A stretch of DNA of 13,486 nucleotides, from assembly GCA_030950975.1 (NCBI GenBank), contig JAUZQL010000115.1, forward strand, positions 1-13,486, given 5' to 3'. Every line of letters starts with the position of its first letter. Position 1 is the stretch's first letter. The notes beneath the pieces were generated by a model, which saw nothing but the letters and a program-made list of their open reading frames with translations, was not told where the DNA came from and searched no databases. This DNA is from Mariprofundaceae bacterium. GTDB taxonomy: Bacteria > Pseudomonadota > Zetaproteobacteria > Mariprofundales > Mariprofundaceae. Made by a program: the position numbers and the translations under genes. Positions 6,898-13,486 of this stretch are shown here, piece after piece.

Positions 6898-7395
6898 ATG
6901 CGATTAACAAGTAAAGGGCGCTATGGCGTATCTGCAATGGTAGATTTGAATAAACATGATGCAGAAAAATTTCCTGTCACTCTGGCCTCCATTTCAGAGC
7001 GTCAATTTATTTCTTTATCTTATTTAGAACAATTATTTCGTGCCTTACGCATGAGTGGTTTGGTGCGTTCTATTCGTGGACCAGGTGGGGGTTATTTATT
7101 AACACGTCCTGCTTCTGAAATTACAGTGGCCGATGTGATTCGTGCCGTTAATGAACCGATTCGAACCACCATGTGTGAAAATGCCATTCGTGGTTGCCAT
7201 CGTGGAAAACGCTGCGATACACATCAATTATGGGATGCAATGGGGCAATATATTTATCGTTTTTTAGATTCGGTAACGATTCAAATGGTCTGTGATAAAG
7301 CCGTGTCTTTGGATAGTTTAGAATTTGCGCCGATGGAAGATTACATGCCAAAAGCACCAACAGACCCTCAAGAAGTGGTTATCACACGGCGATGA
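6898..7395 (+). CDS. iscR: IscR, Rrf2-family Fe-S cluster-sensing repressor
   Basis: The 165-residue protein begins MRLTSKGRYGVSAMVDL, almost the same as E. coli IscR (162 residues). The winged-helix DNA-binding region includes ISERQFISLSYLEQLFRALR and the wing RGPGGGYLL. The cluster ligands are Cys93, Cys100 and Cys106, with His109 in THQLW, so all three cysteines and the histidine of the [2Fe-2S] site are present. The first spacing is CX6C, against CX5C in E. coli. Start choice: ATG 6898 has AGGAG five bases upstream and matches the family start. In-frame ATGs upstream (for example 6862) add unrelated residues. It is expected to repress its own operon when Fe-S supply is adequate, through the operator at 6814-6838. 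The stop overlaps the next start (ATGA). Confidence 0.95.
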   Translation: MRLTSKGRYGVSAMVDLNKHDAEKFPVTLASISERQFISLSYLEQLFRALRMSGLVRSIRGPGGGYLLTRPASEITVADVIRAVNEPIRTTMCENAIRGCHRGKRCDTHQLWDAMGQYIYRFLDSVTIQMVCDKAVSLDSLEFAPMEDYMPKAPTDPQEVVITRR

Positions 7396-8525
7396 GATAT
7401 TATTTTGATTACAATGCCACATGCCCGATGTTGAAAGTCGCATTGGATGCACTGTGTGAAACCGCAAAACATGCTTCGGGCAATCCTTCCAGTATGCATG
7501 CTGATGGACGTTCAGCTAGACGTGCTTTAGATGATGCCCGTGATGTTATTGCAAAGTATCTCAATGCCGAACCTTCATCCTTGATTTTTACATCAGGTGG
7601 CACAGAAGCCAATAATATGGCTATTTTTGGTGTGTTGGCTGAAGCAAAAAAAGGCAATGTGGTGGTATCTGCGATTGAACATCCATCCGTATTGCAAACG
7701 ATTCAATATTGGTCTACTCATTTTGGACATACATTAAAAACGATTCGCCCTGATCGGCAAGGGCTTATTGATGTCGATAAATTTTCTGCGGCTTTGGATG
7801 AAGATACGGTTTTCGCTAGCATGATGTGGGCAAACAATGAAAGCGGCGTGATTCAACCTGTACATGAGATGGTGAAAGCTTGCCGTCAACGTCATATTCT
7901 ATGCTTGGTGGATGCAGTGCAAGCATTGGGTAAAATTGATATTGATGTCAAAGCTTTGGATGCTGATTTTGTATCCTTTTCAGCGCATAAAATTGGCGGT
8001 GCTAAAGGTGTGGGAGCATTGGCAATTCGGCGTGGTTCACCTTTGAAACCTTGGCTTTTGGGTGGTGGACAAGAACGTGGACGACGTTCAGGTACGGAAA
8101 GTGTGCCAGCGATTGCTGCATTTGCAGCAGCATTGGGTGTGATTAATTACGCACGATGTTCAGCGGTTCGTGATGATTTTGAAGCTTACTTAAAAAGCAA
8201 GATGCCTGATGTAACGATTCATGGAAATCAAATCGAACGTGTCGGCAATACCAGTATGTTTACAGTACCGGGTATGGACGGTGAAACCTTGTTGATGCAG
8301 TTGGATTTAGCAGGTTTTTCTGTGGCTTCAGGTTCGGCTTGTTCTTCGGGTAAACGTGAACCTTCGCATGTGTTAAAAGCGATGGGTGTGGATGATCGAG
8401 CTGCACGCAGCTCCTTGCGTGTAAGTTTTGGATTAGAACACAGTAAAAAAGATGCGCACGCGTTGGTAGATGAGTTGATACGTATTCGTGCTTTATTAAG
8501 AAAAATGGCAGGACGAACATCATGA
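7392..8525 (+). CDS. iscS: Cysteine desulfurase (IscS/NifS family, class V aminotransferase fold)
   Basis: This 377-residue, PLP-dependent enzyme takes sulfur from L-cysteine for Fe-S cluster assembly. Visible motifs are YFDYNAT at the N-terminus, the phosphate-binding FTSGGTEANN (66-75), EHPSV with the PLP-stacking His97, VDAVQALG with Asp174, SFSAHKIGG with the PLP lysine Lys200, GGGQERGRRSGTE, and the active-site loop ASGSACSSG with Cys317 followed by EPSHVL. The group I type loop (ACSSG, EPSHVL) is closer to NifS-like enzymes than to E. coli IscS (ACTSA), and the protein is somewhat shorter than the 404 residues of E. coli IscS. There is a four-base ATGA overlap with both iscR and the following iscA gene, so the three are translationally coupled. 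Confidence 0.93.
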   Translation: MRYYFDYNATCPMLKVALDALCETAKHASGNPSSMHADGRSARRALDDARDVIAKYLNAEPSSLIFTSGGTEANNMAIFGVLAEAKKGNVVVSAIEHPSVLQTIQYWSTHFGHTLKTIRPDRQGLIDVDKFSAALDEDTVFASMMWANNESGVIQPVHEMVKACRQRHILCLVDAVQALGKIDIDVKALDADFVSFSAHKIGGAKGVGALAIRRGSPLKPWLLGGGQERGRRSGTESVPAIAAFAAALGVINYARCSAVRDDFEAYLKSKMPDVTIHGNQIERVGNTSMFTVPGMDGETLLMQLDLAGFSVASGSACSSGKREPSHVLKAMGVDDRAARSSLRVSFGLEHSKKDAHALVDELIRIRALLRKMAGRTS

Positions 8526-8854
8526 CAGCATTAGATATAACCCTAAGCGATGCAGCAATCACCCAAATGCGAACGGTATTGAAAGATATGGGCAAGTCGG
8601 GACTTCGCTTATCGGTGCGTGAAGCAGGCTGTTCGGGTCTGGAATATGTGTTGGAAGATGTCGATCAAGCCTTAGACGGTGATTTAAGTTATGACTTGGG
8701 TGATTTTACCTTATTTGTCGATGAAACATCTTATAACAAAGCATTGATTGGTTTGCATATTGATTTTCAAAAAGATTTATTGTCAGCATCTTTTATTTAT
8801 ACAAACCCCAATAAAAAAGGTGAATGTGGCTGTGGTGTTTCATTTACAATTTAA
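8522..8854 (+). CDS. iscA: IscA/HesB-type A-type Fe-S carrier
   Basis: This 110-residue protein of the HesB/IscA/SufA family binds iron or Fe-S clusters and passes them to target proteins. The three conserved cysteines are present: Cys37 in REAGCSGLEY and Cys102/Cys104 in GECGCGVSF. The hydrophobic core VDETSYNKALIGLHIDF matches the family's FVD...L.G..ID region. It is the last gene of the compact isc operon and overlaps iscS by four bases (ATGA). IscA, SufA and ErpA are hard to separate by eye; the operon context with IscR favours an IscA role. Confidence 0.9.
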   Translation: MTALDITLSDAAITQMRTVLKDMGKSGLRLSVREAGCSGLEYVLEDVDQALDGDLSYDLGDFTLFVDETSYNKALIGLHIDFQKDLLSASFIYTNPNKKGECGCGVSFTI

Positions 8855-8871
8855 GCTTTAAGGTTTTCATT

Positions 8872-8892
8872 GTTCTAAGAACCTGTTTAAAC
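8872..8892. repeat. Two adjacent small palindromes between iscA and rnfA
   Basis: GTTCTAAGAAC (8872-8882) and GTTTAAAC (8885-8892) lie side by side just after the iscA stop. They could be part of a weak transcript-end structure (AGGTT at 8861 can pair with AACCT here) or a regulator site. No U run follows, and the function is not established. Confidence 0.25.
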
Positions 8893-8966
8893 ATCCAATC
8901 CTTTCAAATTTTGCACCCACAAAAAGTAAGATGCAATAAGTTAGCTGCTCCTTATACTGCCGCGTT

Positions 8967-9557
8967 ATGAGTGTATTCAGTGATTTTGCCATGATTTTAT
9001 TATCGGCAGTGTTAGTTAATAATTATGTATTAACCAAATTTTTGGGGATTTGCCCATTTCTTGGTGTTTCAGGGAAAACAGAAACCGCCATAGGTATGTC
9101 GTTTGCCGTGATGTTTGTGATGACCTTGGCATCCACCGCTTCATGGTTGGTGCAACAATATATTTTAATTCCTTTGGATTTATTGTACTTACAAACCATC
9201 TTTTTCATCCTGATTATTGCTACTTTGGTGCAATTTATCGAAATGATGATTCACAAAGTCAGCCCTGTTCTTTACCAAGGTTTAGGTATTTATTTACCAT
9301 TGATTACCACAAATTGTGCCGTTTTGGGTGTGGCTTTATTGAATGTTCAGCAAGACAATACATTCATCACTTCAGCGCTGTATGGTTTTGGTGCGGCATT
9401 GGGTTTTGCCTTGGTCTTGGTACTTTTTTCAGGCTTACGTGAACGTATGGAAGGCGCTCCAGTTCCCGATGCGTTCAAAGGATCCGCCGTTACCTTGATT
9501 ACCGCTGGCATGATGTCTTTGGCGTTTCTTGGATTTTCTGGCTTAGTGAAGGTTTAA
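8967..9557 (+). CDS. rnfA: RnfA, membrane subunit of the Rnf/Rsx complex
   Basis: The 196-residue integral membrane protein is closely similar to E. coli RsxA (193 residues): VLVNNYVLTKFLGICPFLGVS, LITTNCAVLGVALLN and LITAGMMSLAFLGFSGLVKV. About six membrane segments are expected. Cys29 (GICPF) and Cys117 (TTNCAVLG) are the positions that, with RnfE, hold the intramembrane Fe site in this family. The Rnf complex couples electron transfer between ferredoxin and NAD to ion movement across the cytoplasmic membrane. It starts 112 bases after iscA and is the first gene of the rnf operon. No Shine-Dalgarno is visible before the ATG, which is unusual; a TATACT lies only eight bases upstream. Confidence 0.95.
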   Translation: MSVFSDFAMILLSAVLVNNYVLTKFLGICPFLGVSGKTETAIGMSFAVMFVMTLASTASWLVQQYILIPLDLLYLQTIFFILIIATLVQFIEMMIHKVSPVLYQGLGIYLPLITTNCAVLGVALLNVQQDNTFITSALYGFGAALGFALVLVLFSGLRERMEGAPVPDAFKGSAVTLITAGMMSLAFLGFSGLVKV

Positions 9558-9559
9558 CC

Positions 9560-10144
9560 ATGTTGGAACAATTGATGTATGCCATTGCTTCTCTGGGCGG
9601 CTTTGCCCTGCTTGCTGGTTTAATTCTGGCAGTGTCCTCCAAAATTTTTCATATTGAAGGTGATCCTGTATCGGATAAAATCGATGCATTACTACCTCAA
9701 ACACAATGTGGTCAGTGTGGTTTTCCAGGTTGTCGCCCTTATGCCAATGCGGTTGCTTCCCAAGCTGCGGATGTGAATCATTGTGTACCGGGTGGTGAAC
9801 GAACCATGTTAGCCATTGCTGATGTCATGGGTGTTGAGCCAAAATCACTGGATCAAGAAGAAGCCATACCGATGGTTGCCTTTGTTCGTGAAGATGAATG
9901 TATTGGTTGTACTTTATGCATCAAAGCTTGTCCTGTGGATGCCATTGTCGGTGCGCCAAAACAATATCACACCGTGATTGCGGATCATTGTACAGGTTGT
10001 GTGCTGTGTTTGGAGCCTTGCCCTGTGGATTGCATTGATATGATTGCTAAACCCGAACTTTTAGAACACTGGTCATGGCCTTTGCCTGATACCACGCGTG
10101 CGCAAACAGGTCTGGAACGTCGCGAGAGCCATCAACATGATTAA
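9560..10144 (+). CDS. rnfB: RnfB, Fe-S subunit of the Rnf/Rsx complex
   Basis: The protein has 194 residues: an N-terminal membrane anchor (about 5-27), then a 4Fe-4S domain CGQCGFPGC...C (Cys50, 53, 58, 75), then two ferredoxin-type [4Fe-4S] motifs, CIGCTLCIKACP (Cys114, 117, 120, 124) and CTGCVLCLEPCP (Cys144, 147, 150, 154). All twelve cluster cysteines are present. RnfB is the expected entry point for ferredoxin electrons on the cytoplasmic side. It begins two bases after the rnfA stop, with GAAGG upstream of the ATG, and its end overlaps rnfC by eight bases. Confidence 0.95.
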   Translation: MLEQLMYAIASLGGFALLAGLILAVSSKIFHIEGDPVSDKIDALLPQTQCGQCGFPGCRPYANAVASQAADVNHCVPGGERTMLAIADVMGVEPKSLDQEEAIPMVAFVREDECIGCTLCIKACPVDAIVGAPKQYHTVIADHCTGCVLCLEPCPVDCIDMIAKPELLEHWSWPLPDTTRAQTGLERRESHQHD

Positions 10145-11642
10145 ACATTTTTTTAAAAAACTAGGTTTTTCACAAGCGCCCTTTGCGGGTGGTATTCAAC
10201 CTAATATGCGCAAAGAAACAGAACATTCACCGATTGAAGTATGTCCACTACCACCGTTATTGATTATGCCTATCAAACAACATATTGGGCAAGCTTGTTC
10301 TCCTTTGGTAGCTGTCGGGGATCATGTCTTGCGGGGGCAAAAAATCGCCAAAGCAGAAGGGTATGTATCTGTACCCATTCATGCACCAACATCAGGTCAA
10401 GTGATTAAAATTGAAGATTATGCGATTCCTCATCCATCAGGCATGGGCTTAACGTCTATTTTTATTGAACCCGATGGTTTAGATGAACGTGATGAGACTT
10501 TGAAACCGATTGAAGATTGGCAACATACCGATGTCTCCGCCTTGCGTGAACGAGTTCGCATGTGTGGCATTGCAGGCTTGGGTGGCGCTGCTTTTCCAAC
10601 CTTCATTAAACTGGTACAAGATCAACGCAATCCGATTGAAACGGTCATTCTCAATGGTATTGAATGTGAGCCATTTCTAACCAATGATCACCGTTTGATG
10701 GTGGAACATAGCCAAGAAATCGTGTTAGGTATGCAAATCATCATGCACATGGTGGGCGCAAAACAAGGCATCATTGCCATTGAAGATAATAAATCTGATG
10801 CCATTGAATGTATGAAAAAAGCCGTGAACCATGATGACATGGGCTTGGATATTCAGGTTCTTTCTTTGCCGACTCGCTACCCTCAAGGCAGTGAAAAACA
10901 GTTGATTGAAGCGATTACAGGCAAGCAAGTGCCGATGGGAAAATTACCCATGCATGTGGGTGTTCTTTGTCAAAATATTGGCACAACCCACGCTATTTAT
11001 GAAGCCGTGATATTGGGTTATCCCTTAACCGAACGTGTTGTCACCATCAGTGGTGATGCCGTCCCCCAACAAGGCAATATGTTGGTTCGTTTAGGCACAT
11101 CGATGCGCTTTATTTATGCTCAACGTGGTTTGACAGATTTTGATGGCTTACAAATTTTACATGGTGGTCCCATGATGGGTGAGCGTTTACGTCACCCTGA
11201 TATTCCTGTTATTAAATCCAGCACAGGGCTTTTGGCATTGAGCCAAGATTTTTTTAGAGAAGCTCACCCCGAAGAAGAACCATGTATTCGTTGTGGTCAT
11301 TGTAGTGAAGCTTGCCCCATTCGTTTAACACCCAATTTATTGGCGGATCACTGCCGCAATGAACAATTGGAAAAAGCCGCCGATTATCATCTGTTTGATT
11401 GCATTGAATGTGGAGCTTGTAGTTATGTTTGCCCCTCGCATATTCCTTTGGTGCATTACTTTCGTTTTGGTAAAGGTCAGGCTGCCCAAGTTCGGCGTGA
11501 GCAAAACTTTGCTGAAGCATCACGCCAACGTTCAGAATTTCGTGATACACGCATTCAACGTGAAAAAGATGAAAAAGCCGCAAAACGTCGGAAAGTACGT
11601 GCGACGCACACACCCACTGAACCCAATCAAGGTAAGGAATAA
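10137..11642 (+). CDS. rnfC: RnfC, NADH/FMN- and Fe-S-binding subunit of the Rnf/Rsx complex
   Basis: From the ATG at 10137 the protein has 501 residues and begins MIKHFFKKLG, like RsxC. N-terminal FAGGIQPN and PIKQHIGQACSPLVAVGDHVLRGQ precede the nucleotide/FMN-binding region with GIAGLGGAAFPT (144-155) and NGIECEPF. Two [4Fe-4S] motifs follow: CIRCGHCSEACP (Cys383, 386, 389, 393) and CIECGACSYVCP (Cys422, 425, 428, 432). The C-terminal tail is a charged, Arg/Lys/Glu-rich helix of about 50 residues, much shorter than the long repetitive tail of E. coli RsxC. A longer in-frame start (10098) lies inside rnfB and adds unrelated residues, so it is not preferred. It is a peripheral cytoplasmic subunit. 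Confidence 0.95.
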   Translation: MIKHFFKKLGFSQAPFAGGIQPNMRKETEHSPIEVCPLPPLLIMPIKQHIGQACSPLVAVGDHVLRGQKIAKAEGYVSVPIHAPTSGQVIKIEDYAIPHPSGMGLTSIFIEPDGLDERDETLKPIEDWQHTDVSALRERVRMCGIAGLGGAAFPTFIKLVQDQRNPIETVILNGIECEPFLTNDHRLMVEHSQEIVLGMQIIMHMVGAKQGIIAIEDNKSDAIECMKKAVNHDDMGLDIQVLSLPTRYPQGSEKQLIEAITGKQVPMGKLPMHVGVLCQNIGTTHAIYEAVILGYPLTERVVTISGDAVPQQGNMLVRLGTSMRFIYAQRGLTDFDGLQILHGGPMMGERLRHPDIPVIKSSTGLLALSQDFFREAHPEEEPCIRCGHCSEACPIRLTPNLLADHCRNEQLEKAADYHLFDCIECGACSYVCPSHIPLVHYFRFGKGQAAQVRREQNFAEASRQRSEFRDTRIQREKDEKAAKRRKVRATHTPTEPNQGKE

Positions 11643-11645
11643 AGT

Positions 11646-12710
11646 ATGCTTATTCATCTAAGTTCGCCTCATATTCATGGTGGTGATTCCATTCGCTCCC
11701 AAATGATGTCTGTGATTTGGGCATTGATGCCTGCCGCATGTGTGAGTGTCTATATGTTTGGTTGGTTGGCTGTGTTCCAGATTAGCAGTTGCATGCTGGC
11801 TTGCCTTGCCACGGAATGGTTGACCTTAAAGTGGATGGGGCGTTCAACGTCTCCGCTTGGTGATGCTTCCGCCGCTCTGACAGGTTTATTGCTTGCCTTA
11901 ACCTTACCTGCACTTACCCCGTGGTGGATGACTATTTTAGGCGGCATCTTTGCCATTGGCTTGGGCAAACAAGTCTATGGTGGTTTGGGTTACAATCCGT
12001 TTAACCCTGCTCTTTCAGCGCGTATTATTTTATTGATTTCTTTTCCCTTGCAGATGACGACATGGGTCATTCCATTGCATGTTCAATTATCAGGTCTCAA
12101 TTTATATGATATTTCATTGGCTTGGACATTGTTTACATCGGGCATTGCCGCTTTGCCACAAGCTGTTGATGCAATGACGATGGCAAGCCCCTTGGGTTAT
12201 GTTAAAACAGCATGGACACAAGGTATTGATGTCAATACAGCCTTACAAAGCTATGATTATTCTTATTTAAATGCGTTTATTGGACGTGAAGCAGGTAGTT
12301 TGGGTGAAACCAGTGCCTTGGCATTGTTATTGGGTGGTATTTATCTTTTGGCGAGACATACCATTACATGGCATATTCCTGCCAGTTTTCTTGCAACCGT
12401 GGCTGTGTTGGCTGCCATTGCCAGTACCGTTGACCCCAACCATTACACCCCACCGTTGTTTCATTTGTTGGCAGGTGGTTTGATGTTGTGTGTCTTTTTT
12501 ATGGCAACCGATCCTGTATCATCACCTGTAACACCTGTTGGGCAGATTGTCTTCGGCGTGGGCTGTGGCATCATCACATGGTCGATTCGGACATGGGGTG
12601 GTTATCCTGAAGGAGCTATGTTTGCAGTGGTGCTGATGAACTGCACGGTGCCGATTATTGATCATTATTGTCGCCCTAAAGTGTATGGGCAAGCAAGGAA
12701 AAAAGTATGA
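11646..12710 (+). CDS. rnfD: RnfD, flavin-carrying membrane subunit of the Rnf/Rsx complex
   Basis: The 354-residue polytopic membrane protein of the NqrB/RnfD family has SSPHIHGGDSIRSQMM at the N-terminus, SPLGDASAALTGLLLALTLP, GLGYNPFNPAL and FFMATDPVSSPVTPVGQI. The region expected to carry covalently bound FMN reads VDAMTMASPLGYVKT (174-188), so the acceptor position is Ser181 rather than the usual threonine of the SGAT-like motif, and the glycine two residues before it is Met179. AAGGA lies seven bases before the ATG, and the gene ends in a four-base overlap with rnfG. The rest of the protein looks intact. Confidence 0.95.
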   Translation: MLIHLSSPHIHGGDSIRSQMMSVIWALMPAACVSVYMFGWLAVFQISSCMLACLATEWLTLKWMGRSTSPLGDASAALTGLLLALTLPALTPWWMTILGGIFAIGLGKQVYGGLGYNPFNPALSARIILLISFPLQMTTWVIPLHVQLSGLNLYDISLAWTLFTSGIAALPQAVDAMTMASPLGYVKTAWTQGIDVNTALQSYDYSYLNAFIGREAGSLGETSALALLLGGIYLLARHTITWHIPASFLATVAVLAAIASTVDPNHYTPPLFHLLAGGLMLCVFFMATDPVSSPVTPVGQIVFGVGCGIITWSIRTWGGYPEGAMFAVVLMNCTVPIIDHYCRPKVYGQARKKV

Positions 12711-13339
12711 AATTCAGCAAAGAACAATGGCAGATGATCAAAGCTTTATTGTTGGTTGCGGTGTTCTCAACGATTTTCTTGGGTGTTACCAATATGTTGA
12801 CCCGTGCGCCCATCGCTCAAGCTGAACGGCAAGCTTTGATGGATGCTTTGATGCAAGTCTTGCCGAAACATAGCAATGATCCGATTCAAGATACCCGTCA
12901 AATCACTTTGCCCAAGCACAAACACGCCACCACGTTTTATGTATCGCGCAATCAAGATCAAAGCATCAGTGCCATTGCTTGGGAAACCATCGCCCCTGAT
13001 GGTTATAGTGGCAGTATTCGTATCCTTATGGCGGTACGACCCGATGGCTCACTCAATGCTGTACGCATCACCCATCACCAAGAAACCCCAGGCTTAGGTG
13101 ATGGCATCATGAATGTTTCATGGTTGGCGCATTTTGTGAATAAATCCTTATCGAATGCTCATTGGGCAGTGAAAAAAGATGGCGGTGATTTCGATCAATT
13201 TACGGGGGCAACGATTACACCGAGAGCGGTGGTCAAAGCCATCAAAAAAGGTCTTGAAATGTTTGATGAGCAGCGTGTTTATTTGCTTGAAGATAAGAAG
13301 CCAGTTGCCAAGGAGTTAACAAACGATGCATTGCGGTAG
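12707..13339 (+). CDS. rnfG: RnfG, periplasmic flavoprotein subunit of the Rnf/Rsx complex
   Basis: The protein has 210 residues: a single N-terminal membrane anchor (about 12-30) and a periplasmic FMN-binding domain. It has ETPGLGDGI (126-134) and the flavinylation motif DFDQFTGATITPRAVV, with Thr169 as the expected site of covalent FMN attachment by ApbE. Length and layout match E. coli RsxG (about 206). ATGA overlap with rnfD upstream; the last 14 bases overlap rnfE. No apbE gene is in the window, so it must be encoded elsewhere. Confidence 0.95.
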   Translation: MKFSKEQWQMIKALLLVAVFSTIFLGVTNMLTRAPIAQAERQALMDALMQVLPKHSNDPIQDTRQITLPKHKHATTFYVSRNQDQSISAIAWETIAPDGYSGSIRILMAVRPDGSLNAVRITHHQETPGLGDGIMNVSWLAHFVNKSLSNAHWAVKKDGGDFDQFTGATITPRAVVKAIKKGLEMFDEQRVYLLEDKKPVAKELTNDALR

Positions 13340-13486
13340 TGGTACAGAAGAACAGCTAGTGGATAGTAAAAGTGAGATATTTGCCAATGGTTTTTGGCAT
13401 AATAATGCTATTTTCGCTCAATTATTGGGCATGTGTCCGCTTTTAGGCGTAACCACATCCGCAGAAAATGGTTTTTGGATGGGTGC
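13326..13486 (+). CDS. rnfE: RnfE, membrane subunit of the Rnf/Rsx complex (5' part only)
   Basis: An open frame from ATG 13326 runs to the window end (53 full codons). From residue 15 it reads SKSEIFANGFWHNNAIFAQL then LGMCPLLGVTTSAEN, matching the RsxE start (SEIKDVIVQGLWKNN...LLGLCPLLAVT). Cys37 is the expected partner of the RnfA cysteines in the intramembrane Fe site. AGGAG lies ten bases before the ATG. The N-terminus is about ten residues longer than in E. coli RsxE; an in-frame GTG further in would shorten it but lacks a better ribosome binding site. It overlaps the rnfG end by 14 bases in another frame. Confidence 0.9.
   Translation, partial: MHCGSGTEEQLVDSKSEIFANGFWHNNAIFAQLLGMCPLLGVTTSAENGFWMG

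Noticed and set aside
8260..8595. Leftward ORF of 111 codons across the iscS-iscA junction
   Set aside because: It is antisense to two well-supported coupled genes and shows no family features.
9050..9442. Rightward ORF of 130 codons inside rnfA in another frame
   Set aside because: It is an out-of-frame reading of the conserved rnfA coding sequence, with no motif of its own.
10098..10136. Longer RnfC start inside rnfB
   Set aside because: The added residues do not match the family; the ATG at 10137 gives the usual RnfC N-terminus.

Overview
The window looks like chromosomal DNA from an AT-leaning, Gram-negative, respiring proteobacterium. The evidence is a complete-looking Rnf/Rsx electron-transport operon with E. 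coli-like gene order, an IscR with an E. coli-type operator, a TgpA-type transglutaminase module and a YehS/DUF1456 protein. An iron-handling marine proteobacterium (gamma- or zetaproteobacterial type) would fit, but genus and species cannot be read from the sequence alone. There is no transposase, integrase, CRISPR array or phage gene.

Layout. Bases 1-85 hold what may be the last codons of an upstream rightward gene and a tiny coupled ORF, followed by a strong inverted repeat. Leftward from there lie a single-domain DUF1456 gene (145-519) and a tRNA-Leu(UAG) gene with encoded CCA (669-752). Bases 753-1077 hold only a probable tRNA promoter and an inverted repeat. Bases 1078-6705 form one tightly packed leftward operon. 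In transcription order it encodes a two-globin fusion protein, a YeeZ-like extended SDR (NAD-dependent epimerase family), a MoxR AAA+ ATPase, a DUF58 protein and a membrane transglutaminase. The junctions between genes are 1-4 base overlaps, except SDR to MoxR, which are separated by 2 bases.

A short divergent region (6706-6897) carries an IscR type-1-like operator over the promoter of iscR. Rightward from there, iscR, a NifS/IscS-type cysteine desulfurase and an IscA/HesB-type carrier overlap by 4 bases each and form a compact Fe-S assembly operon without iscU, hscBA or fdx. After a 112-base gap comes rnfA-B-C-D-G, with the start of rnfE running off the window end. The Rnf complex is rich in Fe-S clusters (RnfB and RnfC alone show five cysteine cluster motifs plus the Fe-binding Cys of RnfA/E), so an Fe-S assembly operon directly upstream is functionally sensible.

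Points of most interest: (1) the SDR and MoxR reading frames are joined in the raw sequence into one ORF, but this looks like the result of one extra base in a C5 run. Removing it restores a conserved SDR C-terminus and stop codon just before a MoxR start that has its own ribosome binding site. (2) A flavohaemoglobin-type globin is fused to a truncated globin, in an operon divergent from iscR. (3) RnfD has serine where the flavin-attachment threonine is expected. (4) The isc operon is minimal. I did not find a wholly new system; the globin fusion and its context are the least ordinary part.
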